Positions 8,661 through 21,193 of a stretch of DNA of 64,000 nt are shown piece by piece (position 1 is the stretch's first letter; the number at the start of each line of letters is the position of its first letter). The stretch covers positions 1,612,001-1,676,000 of the forward strand of contig NZ_CP124591.1 of the NCBI RefSeq assembly GCF_038095555.1. The letters are read 5' to 3'. Source of the DNA: Macrococcoides psychrotolerans. Lineage in GTDB: Bacteria > Bacillota > Bacilli > Staphylococcales > Staphylococcaceae. The position numbers and the translations under genes were made by a program. The notes under the pieces were generated by a model. It saw only the letters and a program-made list of their open reading frames with translations. It ran no database searches and was not told the DNA's origin.

Positions 8661-9725
8661 TGCTGCATATTTACTTTCTTATTAAAGCTCCTAATTTATA
8701 ACGAAATTCAACAGATATTAAAAGTACCGAATATTTCTTATCAGAAAGAAATTGATGGAATCCTATCCCCTGTTATTAATGACATACAGCATAACAGAAA
8801 GGGTGCCTTCATATTTAAGCATTATGCATATACGAAAGCACGCATTAATGATATTGATAATGCTGTGAAATATATGAATAAAGCGAAATCAATCTATGCT
8901 GATAATGATGATATAAATGAATTAATAGAGGTTGAAAAAGATTACGCAAGCATATATTATCTTGTAAGGGATTACGATAAAGCATTGCAGCATGCGATTA
9001 CAACTTATGAAACTTATAAAGATGACCTATCTGTTACAAATCCAAATATCATCCCTAACTTACTCGTATCAATCGGAACGTTCTGCTATCAGAACTACGA
9101 TATTGATGACTGTATTAAATACTTTAAGCTTGCTGAAGAAAAATGTATAGAGAACAAGACTTACAAACATCTGACACCAATATATAAATCATTGTGCGTC
9201 ATGTATATATTGAATCAGGATGAAACACACTATAGAGACACATATAAAAAATTTGATAATATAAAGCTGTTAAATCCAGATGATTTTCAGACAAACTTCG
9301 ATATATTTACAACAGATATCATCTATTACTTCTTTAACGAGGAATATCATAAGCTGTTATACCTACTGGATCAAAGAGATACACTGTTAAAGCACGATCA
9401 GTATCAGCAGCAAGTAAGCGATAACTTCGAGGACTTCTGGAGCTTATATAAAGCAATTGCACTTTATAACTTACAACAATACGACAGCGCAATTTCCATT
9501 TTGAAAAGCGATGACGCTGATACAAAATTTATGGCGCTTGCGGACGTAAGTATACATGCACAGAAATACACATATCTTGCTTTAAATGAAGAGCGATTAG
9601 GTAATGATAAAAGCGCATGTGATTACATTATTAAGGCGATGGATATGATTGAATCAATCCCATCGAATCACTTCACTCAAATAACCGAACAGACATATGA
9701 ACGTATCATAAATAAAAGCCTCTAA
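8661..9725 (+). pseudogene. TPR protein, headless remnant of an RNPP/Rgg-like regulator
   Basis: From the stop codon at 8658 the frame is open to 9725, but the first plausible start is GTG at 8865 (286 aa) and it has no ribosome-binding site. The coding signal continues upstream of 8865 in the same frame (EIQQILKVPNISYQKEID...), so the gene has lost its beginning. The product is all-helical with tetratricopeptide-like repeats (DYDKALQHA, DIDDCIKYFKLAEE, QYDSAISILK), like the C-terminal domain of XRE-type regulators controlled by peptides. No helix-turn-helix is encoded between the clpP terminator (8607) and 8661. Alternative: an intact short TPR protein started at GTG 8865. Confidence 0.6.
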
Positions 9726-9745
9726 ACGCAATGTTTAGAGGCTTT
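9715..9745. terminator. Bidirectional terminator
   Basis: GCCTCTAAAC and GTTTAGAGGC form a perfect 10-bp stem with a 5-base loop. It closes the TPR gene on the plus strand and lies just beyond the last tRNA on the minus strand. Confidence 0.8.
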
Positions 9746-9749
9746 AGTA

Positions 9750-9831
9750 TACCACCGGTCGGGGTCGAACCGACACTCCGTGAGGAACCGGATTTTGAGT
9801 CCGGCGCGTCTGCCAATTCCGCCACGGTGGC
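9750..9831 (-). tRNA. tRNA-Leu(CAA)
   Basis: Cloverleaf with a long variable arm and CAA in the anticodon loop. The acceptor 5' GCCACCG pairs with CGGTGGT (terminal G-U); no CCA is encoded. Last tRNA of the cluster. Confidence 0.9.
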
Positions 9832-9901
9832 TAAATATTAAATTAATTGTAGCAAACTAAGTATAGTGCTAATTACCAGGATAGTCAATGACAGTGTGTA
9901 A

Positions 9902-9928
9902 GAAAAAAATAAGCTACCCTATGGTAAC
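9902..9928 (-). terminator. Possible terminator within the tRNA cluster
   Basis: On the minus strand GTTACC, a 4-base loop and GGTAGC are followed by TTATTTTTTT. It lies directly after the unusual tRNA-Gly and before tRNA-Leu(CAA), so it may end most rrn-tRNA transcripts. Confidence 0.55.
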
Positions 9929-9934
9929 TATAAA

Positions 9935-10009
9935 TGGAGCGGAAGGTAGGACTTACACCTACACCTCAGATCAGGAAGATCTGTATTCTAAAAGTTGAAA
10001 TACTCCCGC
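9935..10009 (-). tRNA. Non-canonical tRNA-Gly(UCC), cell-wall (non-proteogenic) type
   Basis: The acceptor GCGGGAG pairs with CTTCCGC, then T and an encoded CCA. Anticodon stem CAGAT/ATCTG closes the loop CTTCCTG with anticodon TCC. The D-loop (AACTTTTA) lacks the conserved GG pair and the T-loop is TGTAAGT instead of TTCRANY, although the T-stem GTAGG/CCTAC is intact. These are the hallmarks of staphylococcal tRNA-Gly species that escape EF-Tu and donate glycine to FemXAB for the peptidoglycan interpeptide bridge. The function is inferred from that precedent. Confidence 0.88.
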
Positions 10010-10028
10010 AATATAAAATTAGTAAAGA

Positions 10029-10102
10029 TGGAGGCGCCAACCGGATTTGAACCGGTGATAGAGGTTTTGCAGACCTCGGCCTTACCACTTGGCTATGGCG
10101 CC
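10029..10102 (-). tRNA. tRNA-Cys(GCA)
   Basis: 74-nt cloverleaf; anticodon loop CTGCAAA; acceptor GGCGCCA/TGGCGCC; CCA encoded. Confidence 0.95.
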
Positions 10103-10107
10103 TTTAA

Positions 10108-10179
10108 CTGGGCTAGCTGGATTCGAACCAACGAGTGACGGAGTCAAAGTCCGTTGCCTTACCGCTTGGCTATAGCCCA
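10108..10179 (-). tRNA. tRNA-Gln(UUG)
   Basis: Anticodon loop CTTTGAC; acceptor TGGGCTA/TAGCCCA with discriminator G; CCA not encoded. Confidence 0.95.
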
Positions 10180-10191
10180 TTAATAATAAAG

Positions 10192-10265
10192 GGCGACTGA
10201 TGGGAATCGAACCCACGAATGTCGGAACCACAATCCGATGCGTTAACCACTTCGCCACAATCGCC
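10192..10265 (-). tRNA. tRNA-His(GUG)
   Basis: Anticodon loop TTGTGGT; an extra G at position -1 faces C73, the histidine identity feature. Confidence 0.95.
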
Positions 10266-10266
10266 A

Positions 10267-10340
10267 TGGCAGGGGCAGTAGGAATCGAACCCACACCAAA
10301 GGTTTTGGAGACCTCTATTCTACCGTTGAACTATGCCCCT
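10267..10340 (-). tRNA. tRNA-Trp(CCA)
   Basis: Anticodon loop CTCCAAA; acceptor AGGGGCA/TGCCCCT; CCA encoded. It abuts tRNA-His with one base between. Confidence 0.95.
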
Positions 10341-10372
10341 ATATTAATATTATAGCATATGTATGAATCAAA

Positions 10373-10456
10373 TGGTGGAGGGGGGCAGATTCGAACTGCC
10401 GAACCCGAAGGAGCGGATTTACAGTCCGCCGCGTTTAGCCACTTCGCTACCCCTCC
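10373..10456 (-). tRNA. tRNA-Tyr(GUA)
   Basis: 84-nt class II tRNA with a long variable arm; anticodon loop CTGTAAA; CCA encoded. Confidence 0.95.
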
Positions 10457-10464
10457 AGATGGAA

Positions 10465-10540
<76 letters not shown>

Positions 10541-10559
10541 ATAATACAAAATAAAAAGA

Positions 10560-10632
10560 TGGCTCAGGACGGAATCGAACCGCCGACACAAGGATTTTCA
10601 ATCCTTTGCTCTACCGACTGAGCTACTGAGCC
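10560..10632 (-). tRNA. tRNA-Phe(GAA)
   Basis: Anticodon loop TTGAAAA; acceptor GGCTCAG/CTGAGCC; CCA not encoded. Confidence 0.95.
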
Positions 10633-10637
10633 ATACA

Positions 10638-10713
10638 TGGCGGTCCCGACGGGAATCGAACCCGCGATCTCCTGCGTGACAGGCAGGCATGTTAACCGCT
10701 ACACCACGGGACC
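10638..10713 (-). tRNA. tRNA-Asp(GUC)
   Basis: Anticodon loop CTGTCAC; acceptor GGTCCCG/CGGGACC; discriminator G and CCA encoded. Confidence 0.95.
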
Positions 10714-10721
10714 ACTAATAA

Positions 10722-10795
<74 letters not shown>

Positions 10796-10850
10796 ATAAT
10801 AATAAATAAATTGAAAACCATATTTTATTGAGTGCTGAAGTAAAAAATAA

Positions 10851-10943
10851 TGGCGGAGGAAGAGGGATTCGAACCCCCGCGAGCCGTTAAGCCCCTGTCG
10901 GTTTTCAAGACCGATCCCTTCAGCCGGACTTGGGTATTCCTCC
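10851..10943 (-). tRNA. tRNA-Ser(UGA)
   Basis: 93-nt class II tRNA; anticodon loop CTTGAAA; acceptor GGAGGAA; CCA encoded. Confidence 0.95.
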
Positions 10944-10953
10944 ATATATAAAG

Positions 10954-11027
10954 TGGACCTTGCAGGACTCGAACCTGCGACCAAACGGTTATGAGCCGTT
11001 TGCTCTAACCAACTGAGCTAAAGGTCC
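10954..11027 (-). tRNA. tRNA-Ile2(CAU, lysidine type)
   Basis: The anticodon is CAU but the body (acceptor GGACCTT/AAGGTCC) matches bacillar tRNA-Ile2, whose C34 is changed to lysidine by TilS to read AUA. The neighbouring tRNA has the elongator-Met body. CCA not encoded. Confidence 0.82.
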
Positions 11028-11062
11028 TAAATCCAAAGGTAAACACTTATTAAAATAAATAG

Positions 11063-11136
11063 TGGCGGCAGAGGGGATCGAACCCCCGACCTCACGGGTA
11101 TGAACCGTACGCTCTAGCCAGCTGAGCTACGCCGCC
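11063..11136 (-). tRNA. Elongator tRNA-Met(CAU)
   Basis: CAU anticodon with acceptor GGCGGCG/TGCCGCC and a body like bacillar elongator tRNA-Met; CCA not encoded. Confidence 0.87.
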
Positions 11137-11155
11137 GAAATAATAATTAAGTTTA

Positions 11156-11231
11156 TGGTGGAGACTAGCGGGATCGAACCGCTGACCTCCTGCGTGCAAA
11201 GCAGGCGCTCTCCCAGCTGAGCTAAGCCCCC
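11156..11231 (-). tRNA. tRNA-Ala(UGC)
   Basis: Anticodon loop TTTGCAC; acceptor GGGGGCT/AGTCTCC; CCA encoded. Confidence 0.95.
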
Positions 11232-11247
11232 ATATATGTAAAGCGAG

Positions 11248-11321
11248 TCGGGAAGACAGGATTCGAACCTGCGACCCCTTGGTCCCAAACCAAGTGCTCT
11301 ACCAAGCTGAGCTACTTCCCG
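11248..11321 (-). tRNA. tRNA-Pro(UGG)
   Basis: Anticodon loop TTTGGGA; acceptor CGGGAAG/CTTCCCG; CCA not encoded. Confidence 0.95.
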
Positions 11322-11334
11322 TAGCTAATAAAAA

Positions 11335-11411
11335 TGGCGCGCCCGAGAGGAGTCGAACCCCTAACCTTTTGATCCGTAGTCAAACGCTCTATCCAATTGA
11401 GCTACGGGCGC
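11335..11411 (-). tRNA. tRNA-Arg(ACG)
   Basis: Anticodon loop CTACGGA; acceptor GCGCCCG/CGGGCGC; CCA encoded. A34 is presumably edited to inosine by TadA. Confidence 0.95.
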
Positions 11412-11426
11412 ATATTAAAAATTAAA

Positions 11427-11515
11427 TGGTGCCGAGGACCGGAATCGAACCGGTACGGTAATCACTTACCGCAGGATTTTAAGTCCTGTGCGTCTGCCAG
11501 TTCCGCCACCCCGGC
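11427..11515 (-). tRNA. tRNA-Leu(UAA)
   Basis: 89-nt class II tRNA; anticodon loop CTTAAAA; acceptor GCCGGGG/CCTCGGC; CCA encoded. Confidence 0.95.
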
Positions 11516-11531
11516 ATTCAAAATTTAATAA

Positions 11532-11606
11532 TGGAGCGAAAGACGGGATTCGAACCCGCGACCCCAACCTTGGCAAGGTTGTATTCTACCACTGAACTAC
11601 TTTCGC
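11532..11606 (-). tRNA. tRNA-Gly(GCC), canonical
   Basis: Anticodon loop TTGCCAA; ordinary D- and T-loops, unlike the tRNA-Gly at 9935; acceptor GCGAAAG; CCA encoded. Confidence 0.95.
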
Positions 11607-11611
11607 AAAAA

Positions 11612-11695
11612 TGGTGCGGGTGAAGGGAGTCGAACCCCCACGCCAAAGGCGCTAGATCCTAAGTCTAGTGCGTCTGCCAATTCCGCCACACCCGC
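11612..11695 (-). tRNA. tRNA-Leu(UAG)
   Basis: 84-nt class II tRNA; anticodon loop CTTAGGA; acceptor GCGGGTG; CCA encoded. Confidence 0.95.
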
Positions 11696-11712
11696 ATATA
11701 AAATTATTAAAA

Positions 11713-11788
11713 TGGTGAGCCATAGAGGATTCGAACCTCTGACCCTTTGATTAAAAGTCAAATGCTCTACCAACTGAGCTAATGGCTC
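11713..11788 (-). tRNA. tRNA-Lys(UUU)
   Basis: Anticodon loop CTTTTAA; acceptor GAGCCAT/ATGGCTC; CCA encoded. Confidence 0.95.
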
Positions 11789-11794
11789 TAGAAA

Positions 11795-11870
<76 letters not shown>

Positions 11871-11881
11871 ATAATATTAAA

Positions 11882-11957
11882 TGGTGGAGGATGACGGGCT
11901 CGAACCGCCGACCCTCTGCTTGTAAGGCAGATGCTCTCCCAGCTGAGCTAATCCTCC
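11882..11957 (-). tRNA. tRNA-Val(UAC)
   Basis: Anticodon loop CTTACAA; acceptor GGAGGAT/ATCCTCC; CCA encoded. First tRNA after 5S rRNA. Confidence 0.95.
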
Positions 11958-11967
11958 TGGGTATATT

Positions 11968-12083
11968 GCCCGGCAACGTCCTACTCTCGCGGATCGTAAG
12001 ACCAACTACCATCGGCGCTAGAGAGCTTAACTTCTGTGTTCGGTATGGGAACAGGTGTGACCTCTCTGCCATCGTCACCAGAC
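11968..12083 (-). rRNA. rrf: 5S ribosomal RNA
   Basis: About 115 nt, from TCTGGTGACGATGGC to GACGTTGCCGGGC, with the conserved CCGAACACAGAAGTTAAG core. It lies about 100 bases downstream of 23S. Ends placed by similarity to Firmicute 5S and may be a few bases off. Confidence 0.93.
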
Positions 12084-12182
12084 AAATGAAAGAATAAATA
12101 GTTTATACTTTCAAAACTAGATAAAGTAAGTAAGATATATTAGATTCTACCCGGCAATCCCGAATAAAAAATCTATAAAATT

Positions 12183-16878
<4,696 letters not shown>

Positions 16879-17119
16879 AATAGATTGCTTGATAAAGCTC
16901 TTTGATTGCTTGAGGCAATCACTCTTGGGAGTGAACTTAATCACTCAAATTATTGGAATTAACGTTGACATATTGTCATTCAGTTTTCAATGTTCATTTT
17001 TGTTGCTACAAGATAAAAGTTTAACACGTTTCTTTCTTGTTTGCAAGCTTTATTTTGAAGAAGTTTTACACTCACGATTTCTTATTTGAAATGTTTTGTG
17101 CGCCGTTCTTACTCAATTA

Positions 17120-17148
17120 ATATTAAATGTTTGAGAACAAAGTTTCAA
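17120..17148 (-). promoter_or_regulatory. rrn proximal promoter
   Basis: On the minus strand TTGAAA (17148-17143), 17 bases, TAATAT (17125-17120). Confidence 0.65.
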
Positions 17149-17223
17149 TAGTCTTTTTTACACTTTTTCAATTTGTTTTTCAAACGCTTAATCGTTGGCG
17201 TCGCTTGTTTTTGCGACTTTTAT

Positions 17224-17252
17224 ATCTTAACAAGTGAACCCATATTCGTCAA
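17224..17252 (-). promoter_or_regulatory. rrn distal promoter
   Basis: On the minus strand TTGACG (17252-17247), 17 bases, TAAGAT (17229-17224). With the proximal site it gives the usual tandem arrangement of rRNA promoters. Confidence 0.65.
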
Positions 17253-17418
17253 GCCTTTTTATAATTATTTTTTATTTATTATTCTTTCTTCTATATATTA
17301 TAGTTCTATTGATAATTATCCTTTATGTTATAACACTCATTTTAATTATAGCGCGTTATTATAACAGTATATAAAGAATATGTTATAATTCTTGTCAGTA
17401 TATATAGGAGATGATGAT

Positions 17419-17823
17419 TTGAAGTTATTCAATAGAAAACCTACGAGTAAGATCAACAGAATGCGCACTTGGGCACTTTCTATTATATTTATTGCAATGA
17501 TTGTAATGTATATAGGTGCGGCAATATTCTATTTCTCTCATAGTAAACTGCTGTTTTCATTGTTTTTATTGATTGGTACATTATTATTCTTATTTAGTTT
17601 CGTAATGTATTTCTGGATTGGTATGCTATCGACAAGAACTGTACAGGTACGCTGTCCAAACTGTGAGCATTATACAAAGATGCTTGGCAGAGCGGATATA
17701 TGTGCTAACTGCAACCAGCCATTGACACTTGACCCTTCATTAGAAGGTAAAGCGTTCAATCAAGATTACAATAATAAGAGAAAGAGCAAGGCACTTGAAG
17801 AACAAAATAAAAACGGAAACTAA
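17419..17823 (+). CDS. UPF0295/YgzB-like two-span membrane protein with zinc ribbon
   Basis: 134 aa from a TTG at 17419 (MKLFNRKPTSK...), which follows TAGGAGATGATGAT; the longer in-frame TTG at 17392 precedes this ribosome-binding site. Two hydrophobic spans (about 20-40 and 47-70) are followed by a zinc-ribbon-like CPNC...CANC pair. Length and layout match YgzB/UPF0295, which in Bacillus also neighbours perR. Function unknown. Its last six residues QNKNGN are encoded inside a palindromic terminator shared with perR. Confidence 0.82.
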   Translation: MKLFNRKPTSKINRMRTWALSIIFIAMIVMYIGAAIFYFSHSKLLFSLFLLIGTLLFLFSFVMYFWIGMLSTRTVQVRCPNCEHYTKMLGRADICANCNQPLTLDPSLEGKAFNQDYNNKRKSKALEEQNKNGN

Positions 17824-17850
17824 TTTTAATTAGTTTCCGTTTTTATTTTG
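17803..17850. terminator. 48-bp perfect palindromic terminator spanning both stop codons
   Basis: 22-bp arms (CAAAATAAAAACGG... and its exact complement) around a 4-base loop. It covers the last codons of ygzB-like (+) and perR (-), giving both proteins the C-terminus QNKNGN, and ends in T-tracts on either strand. Confidence 0.88.
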
Positions 17851-18279
17851 ACATTCTGGACATACACCATAAATCTCCATACGATGATGGGTAACAGCAT
17901 AACCTGTAATATGTTCTGCAATATTCTCTACTTCATCTAATCTCGGGTAGTGAAAATCTTTAATCTTACCACAAGCTGTACAGATAATGTGGTAATGATT
18001 CTGCGTATCAAAATCAAATCTGCTCGCTGCATCACCATATGTGAGTTCCTTTACAAGACCGCTCTCTTTGAAGACCTTTAAGTTATTATAGACAGTAGCC
18101 ACACTCATATTAGGGAAATTCGGGGATAGCGCTTTATAAATTTCATCAGCTGACGGGTGACTATCTGTTGCAATAAGGTACTGTAAAATAGCTTGTCGTT
18201 GAGGTGTAATCCTTACGCCAGTCTTTCTTAACGTGCTAATTGCTTCTTGCAGAAAGTCTTTCTGCGTATGAACTGACAT
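17830..18279 (-). CDS. perR: Peroxide-responsive repressor PerR (Fur family)
   Basis: 149 aa, normal for PerR. Winged-helix N-terminus (ITPQRQAILQYL, SVATVYNNLKVF), regulatory-metal ligands His41, Asp89, His95 and His97, and the structural zinc site C100xxC103/C140xxC143. PerR senses peroxide by metal-catalysed histidine oxidation and represses antioxidant and iron-storage genes. A likely target, bcp, is close by and ftnA is at 50967. ATG follows AGAGGTGATC. A Per-box-like sequence in front of it suggests autoregulation. Confidence 0.94.
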   Translation of the reverse strand: MSVHTQKDFLQEAISTLRKTGVRITPQRQAILQYLIATDSHPSADEIYKALSPNFPNMSVATVYNNLKVFKESGLVKELTYGDAASRFDFDTQNHYHIICTACGKIKDFHYPRLDEVENIAEHITGYAVTHHRMEIYGVCPECQNKNGN

Positions 18280-18298
18280 TTGATCACCTCTTTTTACT

Positions 18299-18313
18299 TT
18301 ATAGTAATTCTAT
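18299..18313. promoter_or_regulatory. Possible Per box upstream of perR
   Basis: TTATAGTAATTCTAT resembles the 7-1-7 Per box TTATAATNATTATAA, about 20 bases before the perR start. Several positions differ, so this is tentative. Confidence 0.4.
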
Positions 18314-18350
18314 TTTACATCTTAATTTTCCTTATTGTCAAATACCTAGT

Positions 18351-19298
18351 TTAGTACCCTTTGTCTAAGTCTACCAGATTCTTGAAGTTACGTTTATTAT
18401 CAATTCCCATATTCATATTATCAACAAAGATATTTGTAGCACGTTGATTGTAATGGGTACTCAGTCCAGTTATATGTGGTGTCATAATCACGTTGTCTAA
18501 TTTATATAGTGGATGCTCCGCTTCAAGGGGTTCGTTATAAAAGACATCTAGGCATGCGAATCTAATGACTTTATCTGTCAATGCCTGAATCAGTATATCT
18601 TCTTTAACTACTGTACCTCTACCTACATTAATAAACAGTGCGTCACTCCCCATCGCCTGGAAATCTTCTTGTTTAAGTAGATCTATCGTACTTTCTGTTT
18701 CCGGTAATACATTGACAATTATATCTGATTGTTCAAATGCGTGTAGGCGTTCATCAATCGCATATACTTCATCAAAATACGCTATATCTTGCCCTGTTGT
18801 ATTGATACCAATTACTTTCATATTGAATGCTTGTGCAATACGTGCAGCATACGACGGGATTTCTCCTGTACCGATAAAGCAGATGGTCTGCTCGAACAGT
18901 TCTTTGTGTCTAATGTCTGTTTTAAAGCCTTTATCCTGTTGTAATTTGTAATATTCTAATACATTTTTGTAGTCCGTCATAATATAGCTGAATATATACT
19001 CTGAGATTTGTACTTTATGAACGCCACGTGCATTCGTTAATATCATATTTCTCTCTTTAATTGTTTTAAGTGGCAGCTTGTTAACTCCAGCTGCATACCA
19101 TGCTATCCATTTTAAATTCGGGCATTGTGAGAGAAATGCTTCATCCACTTGTCTGTCATGTGAGATTAATATATCCATACTTTTCTTAGCTTCGTCAGTC
19201 ATATCTTTTAGCGCTATTGATTTAAATGAATGCTCAGGGTACTGTGCTATAAGATTATTCAATAATTCTCCAAGTTTTACATTCGAAATAATGTTCAT
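18351..19298 (-). CDS. D-isomer-specific 2-hydroxyacid dehydrogenase family protein
   Basis: 315 aa, a little shorter than typical members. The Rossmann NAD-binding motif is altered to GTGEIPSYAARIA, and the catalytic regions NVGRGTVV (arginine), FYNEPLEAEHPLY (glutamate) and TPHITG (histidine) are present. The substrate is unknown. It starts directly after the bcp stop codon (TAG then ATG) and uses a ribosome-binding site inside bcp, so the two are coupled. Confidence 0.85.
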   Translation of the reverse strand: MNIISNVKLGELLNNLIAQYPEHSFKSIALKDMTDEAKKSMDILISHDRQVDEAFLSQCPNLKWIAWYAAGVNKLPLKTIKERNMILTNARGVHKVQISEYIFSYIMTDYKNVLEYYKLQQDKGFKTDIRHKELFEQTICFIGTGEIPSYAARIAQAFNMKVIGINTTGQDIAYFDEVYAIDERLHAFEQSDIIVNVLPETESTIDLLKQEDFQAMGSDALFINVGRGTVVKEDILIQALTDKVIRFACLDVFYNEPLEAEHPLYKLDNVIMTPHITGLSTHYNQRATNIFVDNMNMGIDNKRNFKNLVDLDKGY

Positions 19299-19763
19299 CT
19301 ATTTTTCTCCTTGCAATACTTTTTTGATATCTTCCATCTGAGTCTTCACTTTAACACCGTCAAAGACTTCAATGATTCGTGTATCGTCATCAAGAATAAT
19401 CGTTGTTCTGACAATGCCCATTGATTCCTTACCGAACGACTTCTTGAGCCTATATATACTTAGCTGCTTTGAAAAACCATAGTCTTCATCTACTAGCAAA
19501 TCGAATTTCAGATTATGCTTATTAATAAAATTCGTATGCTTTACTTTACTATCTCCACTTATACCATATACTTGTGCATCCAGTGCATTAAGTACATCTA
19601 GATTATCATTGAAATCACACGCTTGAGTTGTACATGTTGGTGTATTATCTCTCGGATAGAAGTATAAAACTGTCTTTTTACCGAACAGATCTTGATTTGT
19701 AATGATTTCCCCATCTTGATTCTCCATCTTAAAATCAGGTAATAACATTCCCTTTTCTAACAT
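19299..19763 (-). CDS. bcp: Peroxiredoxin Bcp (thioredoxin-dependent thiol peroxidase)
   Basis: 154 aa with the AhpC/TSA fold and the peroxidatic site TPTCTTQACDF, where the first cysteine attacks peroxide and the second, five residues on, can resolve it. ATG 19763 sits 8 bases after GGAG; the in-frame GTG at 19772 overlaps that site and is less likely. Its neighbourhood with perR and hemL is typical of staphylococci. Confidence 0.92.
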   Translation of the reverse strand: MLEKGMLLPDFKMENQDGEIITNQDLFGKKTVLYFYPRDNTPTCTTQACDFNDNLDVLNALDAQVYGISGDSKVKHTNFINKHNLKFDLLVDEDYGFSKQLSIYRLKKSFGKESMGIVRTTIILDDDTRIIEVFDGVKVKTQMEDIKKVLQGEK

Positions 19764-19844
19764 AAATAACACTCCATCCTCAAATATTGTATAAGTATAT
19801 GATAGTATAGTAGACGAAAATACAAAACAAAAGAGGTCGATAAA

Positions 19845-21131
19845 ATGAACTTTAGTAATTCAGAAGCAATACAAAATCGTGCGAATGCGGCAATCCTTGG
19901 AGGTGTTAACTCACCTTCTCGTTCTTATAAGGCAGTTGGTGGCGGTGCGCCTGTAGTGATGGCGCGTGGTGAAGGTGCTTACTTCTATGATGTGGACGGT
20001 AATAAATATATTGATTATCTTGCAGCTTATGGCCCAATTATTACAGGTCATGCGCATCCTCACATTACTGAAGCCATTAAGCGTGCAGCTGAAAGTGGTG
20101 TATTATATGGTACTCCAACAGAACACGAAGTTGTGTTTGCTGAAATGCTGCAAGAAGCAATCCCATCATTAGAAAAAGTACGCTTCGTTAACTCAGGTAC
20201 GGAAGCTGTGATGACAACGATTCGTGTTGCGCGTGCATATACTGGCAGAGATAAGATTATTAAATTTGCAGGATGCTATCATGGCCATTCAGACTTAGTA
20301 CTTGTGGCAGCAGGCAGTGGCCCATCACAACTTGGTACTCCGGACTCGGCAGGCGTACCAAAGAGTGTGGCACAAGAAGTAATTACGGTTCCATTTAATG
20401 ATATAGAACAATTCAAAGAAGCATTCCATCACTTCGGCGATCAGATTGCAGGTGTATTAGTTGAGCCAATCGTCGGTAATTTCGGTATTGTAGAACCATA
20501 CGCTGGATTTCTTGAAGCAGTGAATGAAGTGGCACATAGTCACGGGGCGCTTGTTATCTATGATGAAGTTATCACTGCATTCCGTTTCTGCTATGGTGGT
20601 GCACAAGACATGCTTGGTGTAAAACCTGACTTGACAGCTTTCGGTAAAGTTATTGGTGGCGGCTTACCGATTGGGGCATACGGTGGACGTCAGGATATCA
20701 TGGAACATATTGCGCCTCTTGGTCCAACTTATCAGGCAGGTACGATGGCAGGCAATCCATTAAGTATGCAGGCAGGTATCGCTCTACTTGAAGTGATCAA
20801 GGCTGAAGGCACTTATGATTATCTGGATAAGCTTGGTGAGATGCTCGAGACAGGCATGAATGAACTGATTGAAAAATATAGTATCAAAGCCAATATTAAT
20901 CGTCTTAAAGGTGCAATGACAATTTATTTTACAGATGAAAAAGTAGAGAATTATGAACAAGCTGAAGCTACCGATGGAGAAGCTTTCGCCAAATTCTTCA
21001 AACTGATGCTGCATCAAGGAATCAACCTTGCACCTTCTAAATACGAGGCATGGTTCATTACTATCGCGCATACCGAGCAAGATATTCAAGATACACTAAT
21101 CGCAGTTGAAAACAGTTTCAAACAAATGTAG
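19845..21131 (+). CDS. hemL: Glutamate-1-semialdehyde 2,1-aminomutase
   Basis: 428 aa PLP enzyme converting glutamate-1-semialdehyde to 5-aminolevulinate, the first heme precursor. Motifs include NSGTEAVMTTIRVAR, CYHGHSD, IYDEVITAFRF and the Schiff-base lysine K268 in AFGKVIGGGLP. It stands outside a hem operon, next to bcp, which is the usual place of the second staphylococcal hemL copy (gsaB/hemL2). Start follows AAAGAGGTCG. Confidence 0.93.
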   Translation: MNFSNSEAIQNRANAAILGGVNSPSRSYKAVGGGAPVVMARGEGAYFYDVDGNKYIDYLAAYGPIITGHAHPHITEAIKRAAESGVLYGTPTEHEVVFAEMLQEAIPSLEKVRFVNSGTEAVMTTIRVARAYTGRDKIIKFAGCYHGHSDLVLVAAGSGPSQLGTPDSAGVPKSVAQEVITVPFNDIEQFKEAFHHFGDQIAGVLVEPIVGNFGIVEPYAGFLEAVNEVAHSHGALVIYDEVITAFRFCYGGAQDMLGVKPDLTAFGKVIGGGLPIGAYGGRQDIMEHIAPLGPTYQAGTMAGNPLSMQAGIALLEVIKAEGTYDYLDKLGEMLETGMNELIEKYSIKANINRLKGAMTIYFTDEKVENYEQAEATDGEAFAKFFKLMLHQGINLAPSKYEAWFITIAHTEQDIQDTLIAVENSFKQM

Positions 21132-21193
21132 CTTGAAAAAATATGCAATGTCATGTATAAGTGTACTAACGAATAAATAAATGAGGTCAAAAT

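Larger units (their letters stand above)
16879..17418. other. rrn leader and promoter region
   Basis: About 540 bases between 16S and the gene at 17419, very AT-rich, with no convincing coding sequence (apparent small ORFs lack ribosome-binding sites). It holds two minus-strand promoters and a GAAAACT-type pre-16S processing element near 16980-16990. Confidence 0.7.

Noticed and set aside
7954..9725. ClpP-like gene and TPR gene as part of a prophage or phage-inducible island
   Set aside because: Phage ClpP proteases lie beside capsid and portal genes; none is here, and no integrase or attachment repeat was seen.
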